Source of the DNA: Cytobacillus stercorigallinarum
GTDB taxonomy: Bacteria; Bacillota; Bacilli; Bacillales; Cytobacillaceae
Assembly (NCBI RefSeq): GCF_014836495.1
Contig: NZ_JACSQT010000005.1
Coordinates: forward strand, 1 to 64,000
Direction: 5' to 3'
Length of the DNA stretch: 64,000 bases
This document shows, in pieces, positions 15,390-24,365 of the stretch. Numbering within the stretch: the first letter of the stretch is position 1; the number at the start of each line of letters is the position of its first letter. Made by a program: the position numbers and the translations under genes. The notes below the pieces were generated by a model that was not told the origin of the DNA, did not search any database, and saw only the letters and a program-made list of their open reading frames with translations.

Positions 15390-16214
15390 TCAATAAATCG
15401 CCTTTTGTCTAATCCATTTGGTTGCCACCCACTTCTCTCCTTTTTGTACTGGTAAACTTGAATGTAATGATTTACGATCAACTTCACCTAGAGAATTACC
15501 ATAGTGAAAAAAGACAGCCGACCCTTTCTTAGGGGTAAATGAAGCATTAATCTTTGGAAATATGGTTTCACCGCCTGATTCAACATCATTCAAATAGATA
15601 AGCATCGTTGCTATTCTTTGGCCGCCATTCCGAAGGTCTACACGGTTATCCGGGAAAAAATCAAAGTGAGATTTATATTCATCACCGACTTCATAATGCA
15701 ATACTTGCAACCCTTCCCCATTTTCAATTGGATAAGAGGTCAGCAAACTGATTCTTTTTTCAATACGAGCAATAAAATCATCTTCTTGAAGGTTAAAGTA
15801 CATCCCTTTACTCGTTCTACCAGCAGCAGCTTTTTCTGCTCCAGAATTCGCGTCTATGACTTTAGATGGCTGGAGGCGACTCTTCGCCCGTGCAATGAGA
15901 AAATCACATTCTTCATCTGATAATACATCGTCTAGTTGTACAATCGCTGGTTTGATAAATTTTGAGCGTACAAACACTTTTTGATTATCTACCACAATGG
16001 AATTGGGTTGTTCATTTAAATAGACAGATTCATAATGATAAGCAGAAGCACCTTTTATCTCTGAACTGGCAAACGCAATTTCAAACATTGTCTCATAGGC
16101 AAACCTAGCATCGAAACCTTTTTTAATGAGACCATTCGTAATCGCTAATGGACTCACTCCTTGTTTTAATGTATCAATAATCCAATCTTGTAGTTCATTT
16201 GAAATAGTTTTCAT
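15390..16214 (-). CDS. Prolyl 4-hydroxylase-type 2OG/Fe(II) oxygenase
   Basis: The protein has 274 residues from the ATG at 16214. The C-terminal half is a P4H-type double-stranded beta-helix. Iron ligands are His and Asp in EYKSHFDFFPDN and the distal His in SLHSSLPVQ. The Lys in GEKWVATKWI binds 2-oxoglutarate. LSDEECDFLI and IATMLIYLNDVESGGETIFP are family hallmarks. An N-terminal extension of about 80 residues precedes the domain. A strong GGGGAGGAG lies 21 bases before this ATG and 12 before an in-frame TTG at 16223, so the start could be slightly earlier. B. anthracis P4H hydroxylates prolines in collagen-like and elongation-factor peptides; the target here is unknown. Confidence 0.85.
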   Translation of the reverse strand: MKTISNELQDWIIDTLKQGVSPLAITNGLIKKGFDARFAYETMFEIAFASSEIKGASAYHYESVYLNEQPNSIVVDNQKVFVRSKFIKPAIVQLDDVLSDEECDFLIARAKSRLQPSKVIDANSGAEKAAAGRTSKGMYFNLQEDDFIARIEKRISLLTSYPIENGEGLQVLHYEVGDEYKSHFDFFPDNRVDLRNGGQRIATMLIYLNDVESGGETIFPKINASFTPKKGSAVFFHYGNSLGEVDRKSLHSSLPVQKGEKWVATKWIRQKAIY

Positions 16215-16243
16215 TTTTTCCAAAACAGACGTCAACTCCTCCC

Positions 16244-16924
16244 CTATTTTGACAATATGTTTTGTTGAGACTGAACAATCTTCATTAACTGCTCTGAAGA
16301 ATAAATACAAACCCCTTGTTTCTCCATCTCAGTGATACATTTCATTGCTTGTGCTACATGCTTTGCTTCAATGGCATACTTCATTTTTTTCTCATCATTC
16401 AATAATGGCGACAAAAGTTGATACAGCTTTTTACCGGCAAGTTCTCCCCTACGCTTTTCTAATCGTTCTCCCATTAACAATGAAGGCCTTACAATCGATA
16501 ACGCAGGTAATGACAATGTTTTTAGTTTATCTTCTAGTAAGCCCTTAATACGCGGATAAAACAATTTAGAACGAGCATTTGCATTGATAGAACTTATAAT
16601 AACAAAATGTTCAACATCATGATTTTTTGCTAATTTAGCCATCGTATAAGGATAATCTACATCTACTTTTATCATTTTTTCTTTTGTTTTTGCTTTTTTA
16701 ATGGTTGTGCCTAAACAGCAATAGATGTGATCAACACAAAAATGCTCAGCATATTCTTCTAAATAATCAAAGTCAATGACTAATTCAATCAATTTTTCAT
16801 GTTTCATATGAAGCGGTGTTCTAACAACCGCAATCACTTTCTCATACGAACCTTGGAGTAATATTTTTAATAATTCTTGCCCGACTAGGCCTGTTGCACC
16901 TGCTATCAGCGCAGTCTTTCCCAT
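16244..16924 (-). CDS. NAD(P)-binding SDR-like oxidoreductase (HTATIP2 type)
   Basis: The protein has 226 residues. The Rossmann nucleotide site is ALIAGATGLVGQELL at the N-terminus. The sequence then follows the atypical short-chain reductase pattern (DHIYCCLGTTIKKAKTK, FVIISSINANARSKLFYPRI, LPALSIVRPSLLMGE). In HTATIP2-like proteins the usual YxxxK is altered; here YPRIK keeps Tyr and Lys. Activity is unproven for bacterial members. It lies 20-30 bp upstream of the prolyl hydroxylase start and is likely cotranscribed with it. Confidence 0.75.
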   Translation of the reverse strand: MGKTALIAGATGLVGQELLKILLQGSYEKVIAVVRTPLHMKHEKLIELVIDFDYLEEYAEHFCVDHIYCCLGTTIKKAKTKEKMIKVDVDYPYTMAKLAKNHDVEHFVIISSINANARSKLFYPRIKGLLEDKLKTLSLPALSIVRPSLLMGERLEKRRGELAGKKLYQLLSPLLNDEKKMKYAIEAKHVAQAMKCITEMEKQGVCIYSSEQLMKIVQSQQNILSK

Positions 16925-17105
16925 CTTTAGATCATCCTTCTATTTTTTTTCCTTTCATTCTATGATACATGGAAACGGGTACAGATAAAAACAAAAAGTT
17001 TGAATTATTGTGCATTTGTTGTTTTTTTCTAGTCACGAAGCTTTTCTTTTTGCAAAAATAACATCATATGCCATAATATGACCATAACATTAAAGGAGGT
17101 ACTAC

Positions 17106-17930
17106 ATGAATACAATTACTTTAAACAATGGAGTAGAGATGCCCCAACTTGGCTTTGGTGTTTGGCAAGTGGACAATGAGGAAGCAACCGCTGCTGTTCA
17201 AACAGCCATTGAAGTTGGTTACCGTTCCATTGATACAGCGATGATTTATCAAAACGAAGAAGGTGTCGGTAAAGCAATTAAAAACGCTGGTATTGCTAGA
17301 GATGATCTTTTCATTACGACAAAAGTTTGGAATACTGATCATGGATATGAACAGACATTAAAAGCATTTGACGAAAGTCTAGAAAAGTTAGGATTAGAAT
17401 ATGTTGATTTATACTTGGTTCATTGGCCAACACCACAATTCGATACTTATGTAGATACATATAAAGCATTAGAGAAATTATACAATGATGGCCGTGTAAA
17501 GGCGATCGGCGTCTGCAACTTTCATATTGAACATTTAGAACGTATATTAAATGAGTGTTCAGTGAAACCAGTATTAAATCAAGTCGAATGTCACCCCTAT
17601 TTATCCCAAAACGAATTAAAGGAATTTTGTAAGAAACATGATATTTATGTGGAGGCATGGAGTCCATTACAACAAGGTGGGGAAGTATTACAACTTGATT
17701 CAATTAAAGCAATTGCCGACTCAGTAGGGAAAACCCCTGCCCAAGTAGTTCTTCGTTGGCATTTGCAGAATGATACAATTGTTATTCCTAAGTCAGTCAC
17801 TCCTTCTAGAATCAAAGAAAACTTCGATGTCTTTGATTTTGAGCTTTCGCAAGAACAAATGGCAACCATTAATCAACTTAATCGCAATGAAAGAAAAGGC
17901 CCAGATCCATCTGACATGAATGTTCGCTAA
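17106..17930 (+). CDS. Aldo/keto reductase (YvgN/YtbE-like)
   Basis: The 274-residue NADPH-dependent TIM-barrel reductase of aldehydes such as methylglyoxal has the tetrad Asp (IDTAM), Tyr (IYQNEEGVG), Lys (TTKVW) and His (LVHWP) in order. The C-terminal cofactor motif is VIPKSVTPSRIKENFDVFDF. It closely follows the pattern of B. subtilis YvgN and YtbE. AAAGGAGGT is 7 bases before ATG. It is monocistronic with its own terminator. Confidence 0.88.
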   Translation: MNTITLNNGVEMPQLGFGVWQVDNEEATAAVQTAIEVGYRSIDTAMIYQNEEGVGKAIKNAGIARDDLFITTKVWNTDHGYEQTLKAFDESLEKLGLEYVDLYLVHWPTPQFDTYVDTYKALEKLYNDGRVKAIGVCNFHIEHLERILNECSVKPVLNQVECHPYLSQNELKEFCKKHDIYVEAWSPLQQGGEVLQLDSIKAIADSVGKTPAQVVLRWHLQNDTIVIPKSVTPSRIKENFDVFDFELSQEQMATINQLNRNERKGPDPSDMNVR

Positions 17931-17950
17931 TATTCTTTCATCAATAGATA

Positions 17951-18001
17951 AAAGAGGTAAGTGCTAAGATATTTTTATATTCGCACCTCCCTCTTTTTTT
18001 T
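17951..18001 (+). terminator. Terminator after the aldo/keto reductase
   Basis: AAAGAGG and GTGC on the left pair with GCAC and CCTCTTT on the right as an interrupted stem, then eight T follow. Confidence 0.6.
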
Positions 18002-19118
18002 ATTCCATAAAGGCGTCTTCAATATTATATAGGGCTAAATCAATATCTAATTCTTCGCCACTTACAAGCTTTGCTAATTGTGCACCTAAATACGGACCAG
18101 ATGTTAATCCAGATGCCCCTAACCCATTGGCAGCATACAGTTTCTCGTATCCAGGTACTTGACCTATAACGGGTAAAAAACCTGGTGTAAACGGCCTAAA
18201 TCCTACTTTTGTTTCAATAAGAGTTGCTGCTTGTAAACCCGGTGCCACAGTCAACGCTTTAGATAAAACTTCAAGCACGCCCCCCGCTGTCACATTCGTA
18301 TTAAACTGATGTTCATCCTCATGTGTCGCTCCAACAACGACTTTACCATCATCAAAAGAGAGTAAATAATGATTTGTTGGCGGTTGCACCACGGACCATT
18401 CAGATGTATCTGCGTCAGGTACGTGAAGATGAGCAATTTGTGCTTTTTGAGCGCTCACTTGAAAATTGAGCCCTATTGGCTCTAATAATTCCTTCGCCCA
18501 AACGCCAGCCGTTACGATGATTTTATCCGCATGTAATAGCTCTCCATTCACCTTTACCCCTTCAATTTGACCACTATCATTCACTAAAGCAGCTTCACCA
18601 TGAATCATATCTGCACCATATAATTCAGCAGCTTTAAGCAGCGCCTTCCTAAGTTTACGCCCATCTACTCTAGCCGCTCCACTCACATATACAGATTGAA
18701 AATCATTCGACAGTGGCGGAAAAGCACCTCTCGTTTCTTCTTGATTATAACTTTTAATTTCTTCTATTTCTGGTGCATCTTCTCTCCTTTTTAACGCTCG
18801 TTCTATCATCTTTTCAAGTTTTGTTTCGTCGTGATGTAAACTAATCGCACCTACTTTTTTATAACCGGTGTCTTGATCAGTTTCTGCTTCAAGTGCTGGG
18901 ATTAATTGTTGATAATACTTTGCTCCCCCTTTAGCAAGCTGATACCACGCTTTGTTTCGCCGTTGTGACAACCATGGACAGACAATACCTGCGGCTGCTT
19001 CTGTCGCTTGGCCAGCATCTTGCCGGTCGATAACCGTCACCTTAAAACCTGCTTTCGCTAAATGGTAAGCAGTAGATGCTCCAAGTATGCCTGCTCCAAT
19101 CACTATCATTTGTTGCAT
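18000..19118 (-). CDS. yurR: FAD-dependent amine/amino-acid oxidase, YurR-like
   Basis: At 372 residues it matches the length of B. subtilis YurR. The N-terminal dinucleotide motif is IVIGAGILGASTAYHLAKAG, and the D-amino-acid-oxidase/glycine-oxidase fold follows, with TEAAAGIVCPW, TAGVWAKELL and the C-terminal FAD contact KVGFRPFTPGFLPVIGQ. DAO-family enzymes oxidise glycine, sarcosine or D-amino acids; the substrate is not set by sequence. It sits downstream of pepF on the same strand but is separated by a hairpin. Confidence 0.82.
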   Translation of the reverse strand: MQQMIVIGAGILGASTAYHLAKAGFKVTVIDRQDAGQATEAAAGIVCPWLSQRRNKAWYQLAKGGAKYYQQLIPALEAETDQDTGYKKVGAISLHHDETKLEKMIERALKRREDAPEIEEIKSYNQEETRGAFPPLSNDFQSVYVSGAARVDGRKLRKALLKAAELYGADMIHGEAALVNDSGQIEGVKVNGELLHADKIIVTAGVWAKELLEPIGLNFQVSAQKAQIAHLHVPDADTSEWSVVQPPTNHYLLSFDDGKVVVGATHEDEHQFNTNVTAGGVLEVLSKALTVAPGLQAATLIETKVGFRPFTPGFLPVIGQVPGYEKLYAANGLGASGLTSGPYLGAQLAKLVSGEELDIDLALYNIEDAFME

Positions 19119-19136
19119 ATTTTTTCCTCCATCATG

Positions 19137-19176
19137 GATAAAAGACGAAAAGGCAATATGCTTTCCGTCTTTTATC
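19137..19176 (-). terminator. Hairpin between pepF and yurR
   Basis: GATAAAAGACGAAAAG (19137-19152) pairs with CTTTCCGTCTTTTATC (19161-19176) with one bulge. It could terminate or attenuate pepF transcription before yurR. Confidence 0.6.
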
Positions 19177-19179
19177 GAA

Positions 19180-20970
19180 CTAGCTTAAGCGTGCGAACTC
19201 TTCCACAAGCTCTTCAAACGTTTGTAACGCTTCGTCAATCGGTTTTGAGGTCGTTAAATCAACGCCCGTATTTTTTAATAAATCTAATGGAAATTCTGAA
19301 CTTCCGCTTTTTAGAAACTCTAGGTAAGTTTTCAATGTTTCCTCATCGCCATTATAAATCTTTGTTGCTAATTGAATAGCTGAAGCATAACCTGTCGCAT
19401 ATTTATAAACGTAAAATGGGCGATAAAAATGCGGAATCCTTGACCAACCGTATTTTACCTCTTCATCTAACACAAGGCTTTCCCCATGATAATCTTTAAA
19501 TAGTTGTTCATAAATGCCATTAAACACTTCTGTATTTAATGTTTTACCTTCTTCTGCTAATTGATGCGTCTTCCATTCAAATTCACTGAACATGACTTGT
19601 GTAAAGAAAGTACCTTTAAACTGATCAATAAAATGATTAAGTAAATGTCGTTTAATGTCTTCATTCGTTTCGTGATCAAGTAAATATTTTATTAAAAGTA
19701 CCTCATTTACTGTTGATGCAACTTCAGCGACAAAAATACTGTAGCCAGCCGTAATTTGCGGCTGATGCTGGGCACTCCATTTGCTATGAACACCATGTCC
19801 ACATTCATGCGCAAGTGTAAACATACTATCAAGATCATCACGATGATTTAAAAGAATATAAGGGTGTACACCATATACGCCCATATTATAAGCACCAGAG
19901 CGTTTCCCTTTCGTTTCTCTTACATCAATATAACGATTTTCTTTAAACGATTGCAATGTAGAAGTATACTCTTCCCCAAGCGGTGCTAATGCTTTACACA
20001 TCGTCGCAAATGCCTCTTCATATGGAATCTTCATATCGACATCTTTCACCAGCTGAGCATTTAAATCATATTGTCTTAATTCATCTAACTGCAATAACTC
20101 TTTCCTTAAGGCTGTATATTTGTGCATCGTTTGTAAATGGTCTCTTGTCGACTGAATAAGATTATGGTAAACCTCTGTCGGAACATTATCACCAAATAAT
20201 GCTTTCTCTAATGCAGAAGGATACTGCCTAATTCTTGTGGTTGTAACATTATTTTTAATCGCTGCTGATAAAGTTGAGCCGATTGTATTTTTAAGTTGTA
20301 CATAAGGTTTATAATACGCCTTATACGCTTCTTTCCGTTTTTGTCGGTCATCACTTTCAATTAACTTTGCATACATTCCACGAGTAAGCTCTACTTTTTC
20401 GCCATCATCATTTGTTACGAGACCAAACTCAATATCCGCATTATTAATCATATTATATGTATTGGATGGTGCAGAAAGCGATTCACCTAGTTGTGATAAT
20501 AAGCTTTCTTGTTCAGTTGAAAGTACGTGCGCTTTATAACGAAACGATTCGAGTAAGTCTTCTTCAAAATATTGCAGGCCTTCTTCTTCTTTAATATAAG
20601 CTTTTAATGTTGTTTCATCTAAGCTAAGTAAAAACGGCATAAAGAAAGAAGTTGCACTACTCACTTTCACACTTAGTTGTTTCGATTGATCTAATAAACT
20701 TTGTGCATGACTATCCCTTGTATCGACATCTGATTGTAACATCGCATAAGCATAGACTTTACCAAATAAATAAGATAAATCTTCCTGTTTCTTCAGAAAT
20801 TGAAATAAACTTTGCCCATTACTTATTTTCCCCTCGAACCCTGCTAACTCCCGTGCTAATGACTGGATGGATTCATAATCCTTTTGCCACTGAGAATCCT
20901 CACTATAAATATCAGCGACATTCCAAGTTTCTTCTACTGGGATGTCTTTTCGACTAGAATAGGTCGTCAT
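19180..20970 (-). CDS. pepF: Oligoendopeptidase F
   Basis: The protein has 596 residues from the ATG at 20970, with AAGGAGTG 9 bases upstream, preferred over the GTG four codons earlier. It is an M3-family zinc metallopeptidase: the HExxH motif is LAHECGHGVHS, and the third ligand Glu lies in IFVAEVASTVNE. The C-terminal SRIPHFYRPFYVYKYATGYA substrate-binding stretch is typical. It degrades oligopeptides in the cytoplasm. The length is normal and there is no signal peptide. Confidence 0.92.
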   Translation of the reverse strand: MTTYSSRKDIPVEETWNVADIYSEDSQWQKDYESIQSLARELAGFEGKISNGQSLFQFLKKQEDLSYLFGKVYAYAMLQSDVDTRDSHAQSLLDQSKQLSVKVSSATSFFMPFLLSLDETTLKAYIKEEEGLQYFEEDLLESFRYKAHVLSTEQESLLSQLGESLSAPSNTYNMINNADIEFGLVTNDDGEKVELTRGMYAKLIESDDRQKRKEAYKAYYKPYVQLKNTIGSTLSAAIKNNVTTTRIRQYPSALEKALFGDNVPTEVYHNLIQSTRDHLQTMHKYTALRKELLQLDELRQYDLNAQLVKDVDMKIPYEEAFATMCKALAPLGEEYTSTLQSFKENRYIDVRETKGKRSGAYNMGVYGVHPYILLNHRDDLDSMFTLAHECGHGVHSKWSAQHQPQITAGYSIFVAEVASTVNEVLLIKYLLDHETNEDIKRHLLNHFIDQFKGTFFTQVMFSEFEWKTHQLAEEGKTLNTEVFNGIYEQLFKDYHGESLVLDEEVKYGWSRIPHFYRPFYVYKYATGYASAIQLATKIYNGDEETLKTYLEFLKSGSSEFPLDLLKNTGVDLTTSKPIDEALQTFEELVEEFARLS

Positions 20971-21099
20971 TTCTTTTAACACTCCTTAATAGTTCATTTT
21001 TTTGCGCATATGCGTTATATTAACTAAATATATTCTATTTCGCCATTCTTAAACCTTTTTATAATAATTAATAATGGAAAAAGGAAAGGAGATCCAATC

Positions 21100-21882
21100 A
21101 TGGCTATTACATTACCTCATATCGAGGATGCGAATCAAACTAATTATCTCCCACCTCAAGGTGAGATTCAACAGTTTGAATCTGACGAAGAGTACGAAAC
21201 TAAGTTAAAAGAATGGAAGTTGCCTGCAAAGAAAGCGTTTTGGTTTAAACAAAAAACCCATCAACGCAAAGTAGAAATTGTTGGCTATCAAACATACGGA
21301 GAGGAAGATGATCATTACACCATTGTCATCAAGTTCCAAGATGGAAAACTAAGTTGCATTCATCCCGCTTATTTAAAGGAAATGCAAGCAGGTAACTTTG
21401 GTAAAGAAGCTTTTGATGCTGCTGGTCAACCGAACACCGCACAAATCGAAGAAAAACAGGCCGACGAAAAAACAAAAGAGCAAGCGCCAACACCGCCGAA
21501 AACCACAGCTAAAAAAACGAAAACAAAGAAAAAAGAAACAGCCAAAAAAATCCAACTTCCTGAAGAAAAAGTGGCTTTCTCAGCAATTGTGAAGCAATTT
21601 GCGCTAAGCTATAATCATTTCACTGAAGACCATGATGAAGTCATTGTGCTCGATGAGATTGTCATTCATCAAGACGACCCGTTACCAATTGGACTAGCTT
21701 GGTGCAGTCACTCTAAAACATTAAAAAAACATGAATTAGCTATAGGGGACAAACTTTCCTTTAACGGCAAAATCGTTAAAAAGAAATTACCAAAAGCCCA
21801 AGACGATGTCGATGAAGAGCATAAAGTAGAAGAAGCCGTTCCTTACAAAATAAATAATCCTTCAAAAATTGAAAAACAATAG
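21100..21882 (+). CDS. Unrecognised protein with Lys/Thr-rich linker
   Basis: At 260 residues the protein falls into three parts. Residues 1 to about 105 form a globular domain (FWFKQKTHQRKVEIVGYQTY ... YTIVIKFQDGKLSCIHPAY). Residues about 115-150 are a low-complexity linker of Lys, Thr, Pro and Gln. Residues about 155-260 form a second domain (VAFSAIVKQFALSYNHF, DEIVIHQDDPLPIGLAW, LAIGDKLSFNGKIVKK) resembling a small beta-barrel. The basic linker suggests nucleic-acid or surface contact, which is only inference. The ribosome site is AAAGGAGATCC. It is monocistronic with a terminator. I do not recognise the family. Confidence 0.7.
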   Translation: MAITLPHIEDANQTNYLPPQGEIQQFESDEEYETKLKEWKLPAKKAFWFKQKTHQRKVEIVGYQTYGEEDDHYTIVIKFQDGKLSCIHPAYLKEMQAGNFGKEAFDAAGQPNTAQIEEKQADEKTKEQAPTPPKTTAKKTKTKKKETAKKIQLPEEKVAFSAIVKQFALSYNHFTEDHDEVIVLDEIVIHQDDPLPIGLAWCSHSKTLKKHELAIGDKLSFNGKIVKKKLPKAQDDVDEEHKVEEAVPYKINNPSKIEKQ

Positions 21883-21886
21883 CAAA

Positions 21887-21920
21887 TAGAGTGAGGCTAC
21901 TCCCTCACTCTATTTTTTTT
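21887..21920 (+). terminator. Terminator after the linker protein gene
   Basis: TAGAGTGAGG (21887-21896) pairs with CCTCACTCTA (21903-21912), followed by a run of T. Confidence 0.85.
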
Positions 21921-22130
21921 ACTAATGAATGCAAATGTTAGCTAGAGAACCTTTTTGTACTGATTCGACAAATGATGGAATCAGTTCTCATCAATCATTC
22001 CTGCTTGTACATTTAACTCATGCTTGAACCTAATCTCTTACATAATCTAATTTCATTTTTGGTTAAGGTTTACGCAAGAAATGAGCGACCGTGACCTTAG
22101 TAAATACAAGCTTTTAGAGATTCTCTAAAC

Positions 22131-22163
22131 AAAAAAAGCATCTCTACAAAAAATAGAGATGCT
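22131..22163 (-). terminator. Terminator after azoR
   Basis: AGCATCTCTA (22137-22146) and TAGAGATGCT (22154-22163) form a 10-bp stem; the minus-strand transcript ends in a U-run from the A-tract at 22131-22136. Confidence 0.85.
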
Positions 22164-22174
22164 TACGTATCGAA

Positions 22175-22801
22175 TTAGAATTGAGCAGCAGCTTTTGCTA
22201 CGTTTCGTAATCCTTCTTCAATAATATCTTGTGTACGATCTGGATATTGGTTATGTCCTTCAATTACTACTTCTGAAGGAGATGTAATGCCCCAAAGGCT
22301 GATAATTGATTTTACTAAGTTTAATGCCATTTCGCCAGCAGCCATACCTTCTAGTGAATAATCAGAACCTCTAGCGTTTAAAAGCATCACTTTCTTGTCG
22401 CCAGCAAACCCTACTGGACCTTCAGCTGTATATTTAAACATTTTACCTGCTTGAGCTAAGTAAGAAACATAGCTGATTAATGGAGCTGGTACAGTTGAAT
22501 TCCAAAGTGGGAAGGCGAAAACGATTTTATCAGCATCAAAGAACTGATTTAAATACTTATCAACTAGCGCAACAGACTTTTCTTCTGCAGCAGATAATTC
22601 CAATCCTTGGTTCTTTTTGAAAGTACCATTGATTGCATCATTACCATAGTAAGGCATGTTTTCTTCAAAAAGATTCAATTCCATAATTTCATCTGATGGA
22701 TTTGATTCTTTATATGATTGTAAAAATGCATGATACATTTTTACAGAAATCCCAGCTTCAACTGGACGATCGCTTGCGTTTACAAATAGAACTTTTGCCA
22801 T
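22175..22801 (-). CDS. azoR: FMN-dependent NADH azoreductase
   Basis: The 208-residue flavodoxin-like quinone/azo reductase shows the FMN phosphate site near VNASDRPVEAGISVKM, the aromatic loop FAFPLWNSTVPAPLISYV and the LNARGSDYS region of AzoR proteins. Length equals B. subtilis AzoR1. The enzyme reduces quinones and azo dyes with NADH and defends against thiol-reactive electrophiles. It is monocistronic. Confidence 0.9.
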   Translation of the reverse strand: MAKVLFVNASDRPVEAGISVKMYHAFLQSYKESNPSDEIMELNLFEENMPYYGNDAINGTFKKNQGLELSAAEEKSVALVDKYLNQFFDADKIVFAFPLWNSTVPAPLISYVSYLAQAGKMFKYTAEGPVGFAGDKKVMLLNARGSDYSLEGMAAGEMALNLVKSIISLWGITSPSEVVIEGHNQYPDRTQDIIEEGLRNVAKAAAQF

Positions 22802-22947
22802 TATGTGAAGACCTCCGAATGTCGTAATAATTTATCCGAAATACACTAAAATGAAATATCTCGAACCAAAAGTAATTTTAGTATATTAATAGGATCTTGT
22901 CAATGGAATAAGTTCTCTTTAACTAACACTTATGATATTTTTTAGGT

Positions 22948-23556
22948 CTAAAGGAATAACTGTAGTAAATCTCGCGCAGACTTTTCTGGATCTTTAGATT
23001 TACTAATCGCTGAAACAACAGAAACACCTGCTAATCCTCGATCTTTAAGCATTTTTATATTTTCTAGTTGAATGCCACCAATAGCGACAGCAGGAATATC
23101 AATCGCTGCAATGATTTTCTCGAGCATACCTGGTGCTAATAAATCAGCATCAGATTTAGAAGTCGTCGGAAAAACCGAACCTATTCCAACATAATTTGCT
23201 CCTTGTTCTTGCGCCAATTTCGCTTCCTCTACATTGGATACAGAGATACCAACAATCATATCATCAGGAACAATCTTTCTAACGACGTCACAAGGCAGGT
23301 CATCTTGACCGACATGCACACCTGCTGCACCAACCGCTAAAGCGACGTCTACTCTATCATTAATAATCAGTGGAATATTCAATGGTTTTAATATAGATTG
23401 TAATGTTTTCGCCTTTTCATAAAAGAGTCGACCATCTGCAGTCTTCTCCCTTAATTGAACGATGGTCACACCACCTTTTACACTAGTACGAACCATATCA
23501 TATAATTCATTGTTTGCTATTTTATCATCTGTGACTAAATATAAACGATAATCCAT
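22948..23556 (-). CDS. thiE: Thiamine-phosphate synthase
   Basis: This 202-residue TIM-barrel protein joins hydroxymethylpyrimidine-PP and thiazole-P to thiamine phosphate. Key segments are YLVTDD, VQLREKTADGRLFYEKA, LIINDRVDVALAVGAAGVHVGQDDLP and YVGIGSVFPTTSKSDA. The start overlaps the thiM stop by one base (TAATG), so it is translationally coupled; the longer frame to 23583 would run into thiM. It is the last gene of the thi operon. Confidence 0.93.
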   Translation of the reverse strand: MDYRLYLVTDDKIANNELYDMVRTSVKGGVTIVQLREKTADGRLFYEKAKTLQSILKPLNIPLIINDRVDVALAVGAAGVHVGQDDLPCDVVRKIVPDDMIVGISVSNVEEAKLAQEQGANYVGIGSVFPTTSKSDADLLAPGMLEKIIAAIDIPAVAIGGIQLENIKMLKDRGLAGVSVVSAISKSKDPEKSARDLLQLFL

Positions 23557-24365
23557 TATTTTTGCCTCACTCCATCTAGCCAAGTGGCTGCATTCATTGT
23601 ACTAATCGTATCCATTAGCTTCACTCGAAATGAACCTAACCCTTCCCCGGCATGTAATCTCTTTGCTGCGATTTCCCCTGCTAGACTCATAGTAGCCATA
23701 CCAATGACAGCACCGTCAAACCAATTTTCTGAAACAGCAGCAGCAGTTGCTACTAATGAAGCTGTCATACAGCCTGTTCCTGTTACCTTCGTCAAAAGGT
23801 AATCTCCGTTATCAATCACAACTAATTGCCTGCCATCTGTAATAACATCTTCTTTTCCACTAATAACAATGAGACAGTTTAGAACTTCGGCTGCCTCCTG
23901 TGCAAGTACTTCAGGTGCCATTTCAATTGCCCCTGCATCGACACCACGCGTTTTTGTATTTTTTCCAATAAGCGCTGAAATTTCAGAAGCATTGCCGCGA
24001 ATAATGGACACTTTTATTGTGCGAATTAGCTCTTTTGCCTTATTTGTTCGATAGGTGGTTGCCCCAACACCAACGGGATCAAAAACAACTGGAATCCCCT
24101 TTTGGTTAGCTGTTTGTCCAGCTTTAATCATTGCCGCAAACATTGCATCATTAATTGTACCAAAATTAATCACAAGCCCCTCAGCCATCATTGCCATTTC
24201 TTCTACTTCTAACAGCTGTGTGGCCATAACAGGTGAACCACCCATTGCAAGAGTCACATTGGCGCAATCATTTATAGTTACTGTATTAGTTAAATGATGA
24301 ATGAGTGGGGTCTGTTCTTTTAACTGCTGAAAGACTCTCTCAACTGCTTCACTTGAAATCGTCAT
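23556..24365 (-). CDS. thiM: Hydroxyethylthiazole kinase
   Basis: The 269-residue ribokinase-like kinase phosphorylates salvaged hydroxyethylthiazole. Markers are PLIHHLTNTVTINDCANVTL at the N-terminus, GSPVMA, VFDPVGVGATTYRT and the anion-hole/catalytic GTGCMTASLVA. It overlaps thiD by one base and thiE by one base. Confidence 0.93.
   Translation of the reverse strand: MTISSEAVERVFQQLKEQTPLIHHLTNTVTINDCANVTLAMGGSPVMATQLLEVEEMAMMAEGLVINFGTINDAMFAAMIKAGQTANQKGIPVVFDPVGVGATTYRTNKAKELIRTIKVSIIRGNASEISALIGKNTKTRGVDAGAIEMAPEVLAQEAAEVLNCLIVISGKEDVITDGRQLVVIDNGDYLLTKVTGTGCMTASLVATAAAVSENWFDGAVIGMATMSLAGEIAAKRLHAGEGLGSFRVKLMDTISTMNAATWLDGVRQK

Noticed and set aside
23584-24297. Three plus-strand open frames opposite thiM
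   Set aside because: They are shadows of thiM codons, a common effect in its Ala/Gly-rich parts.
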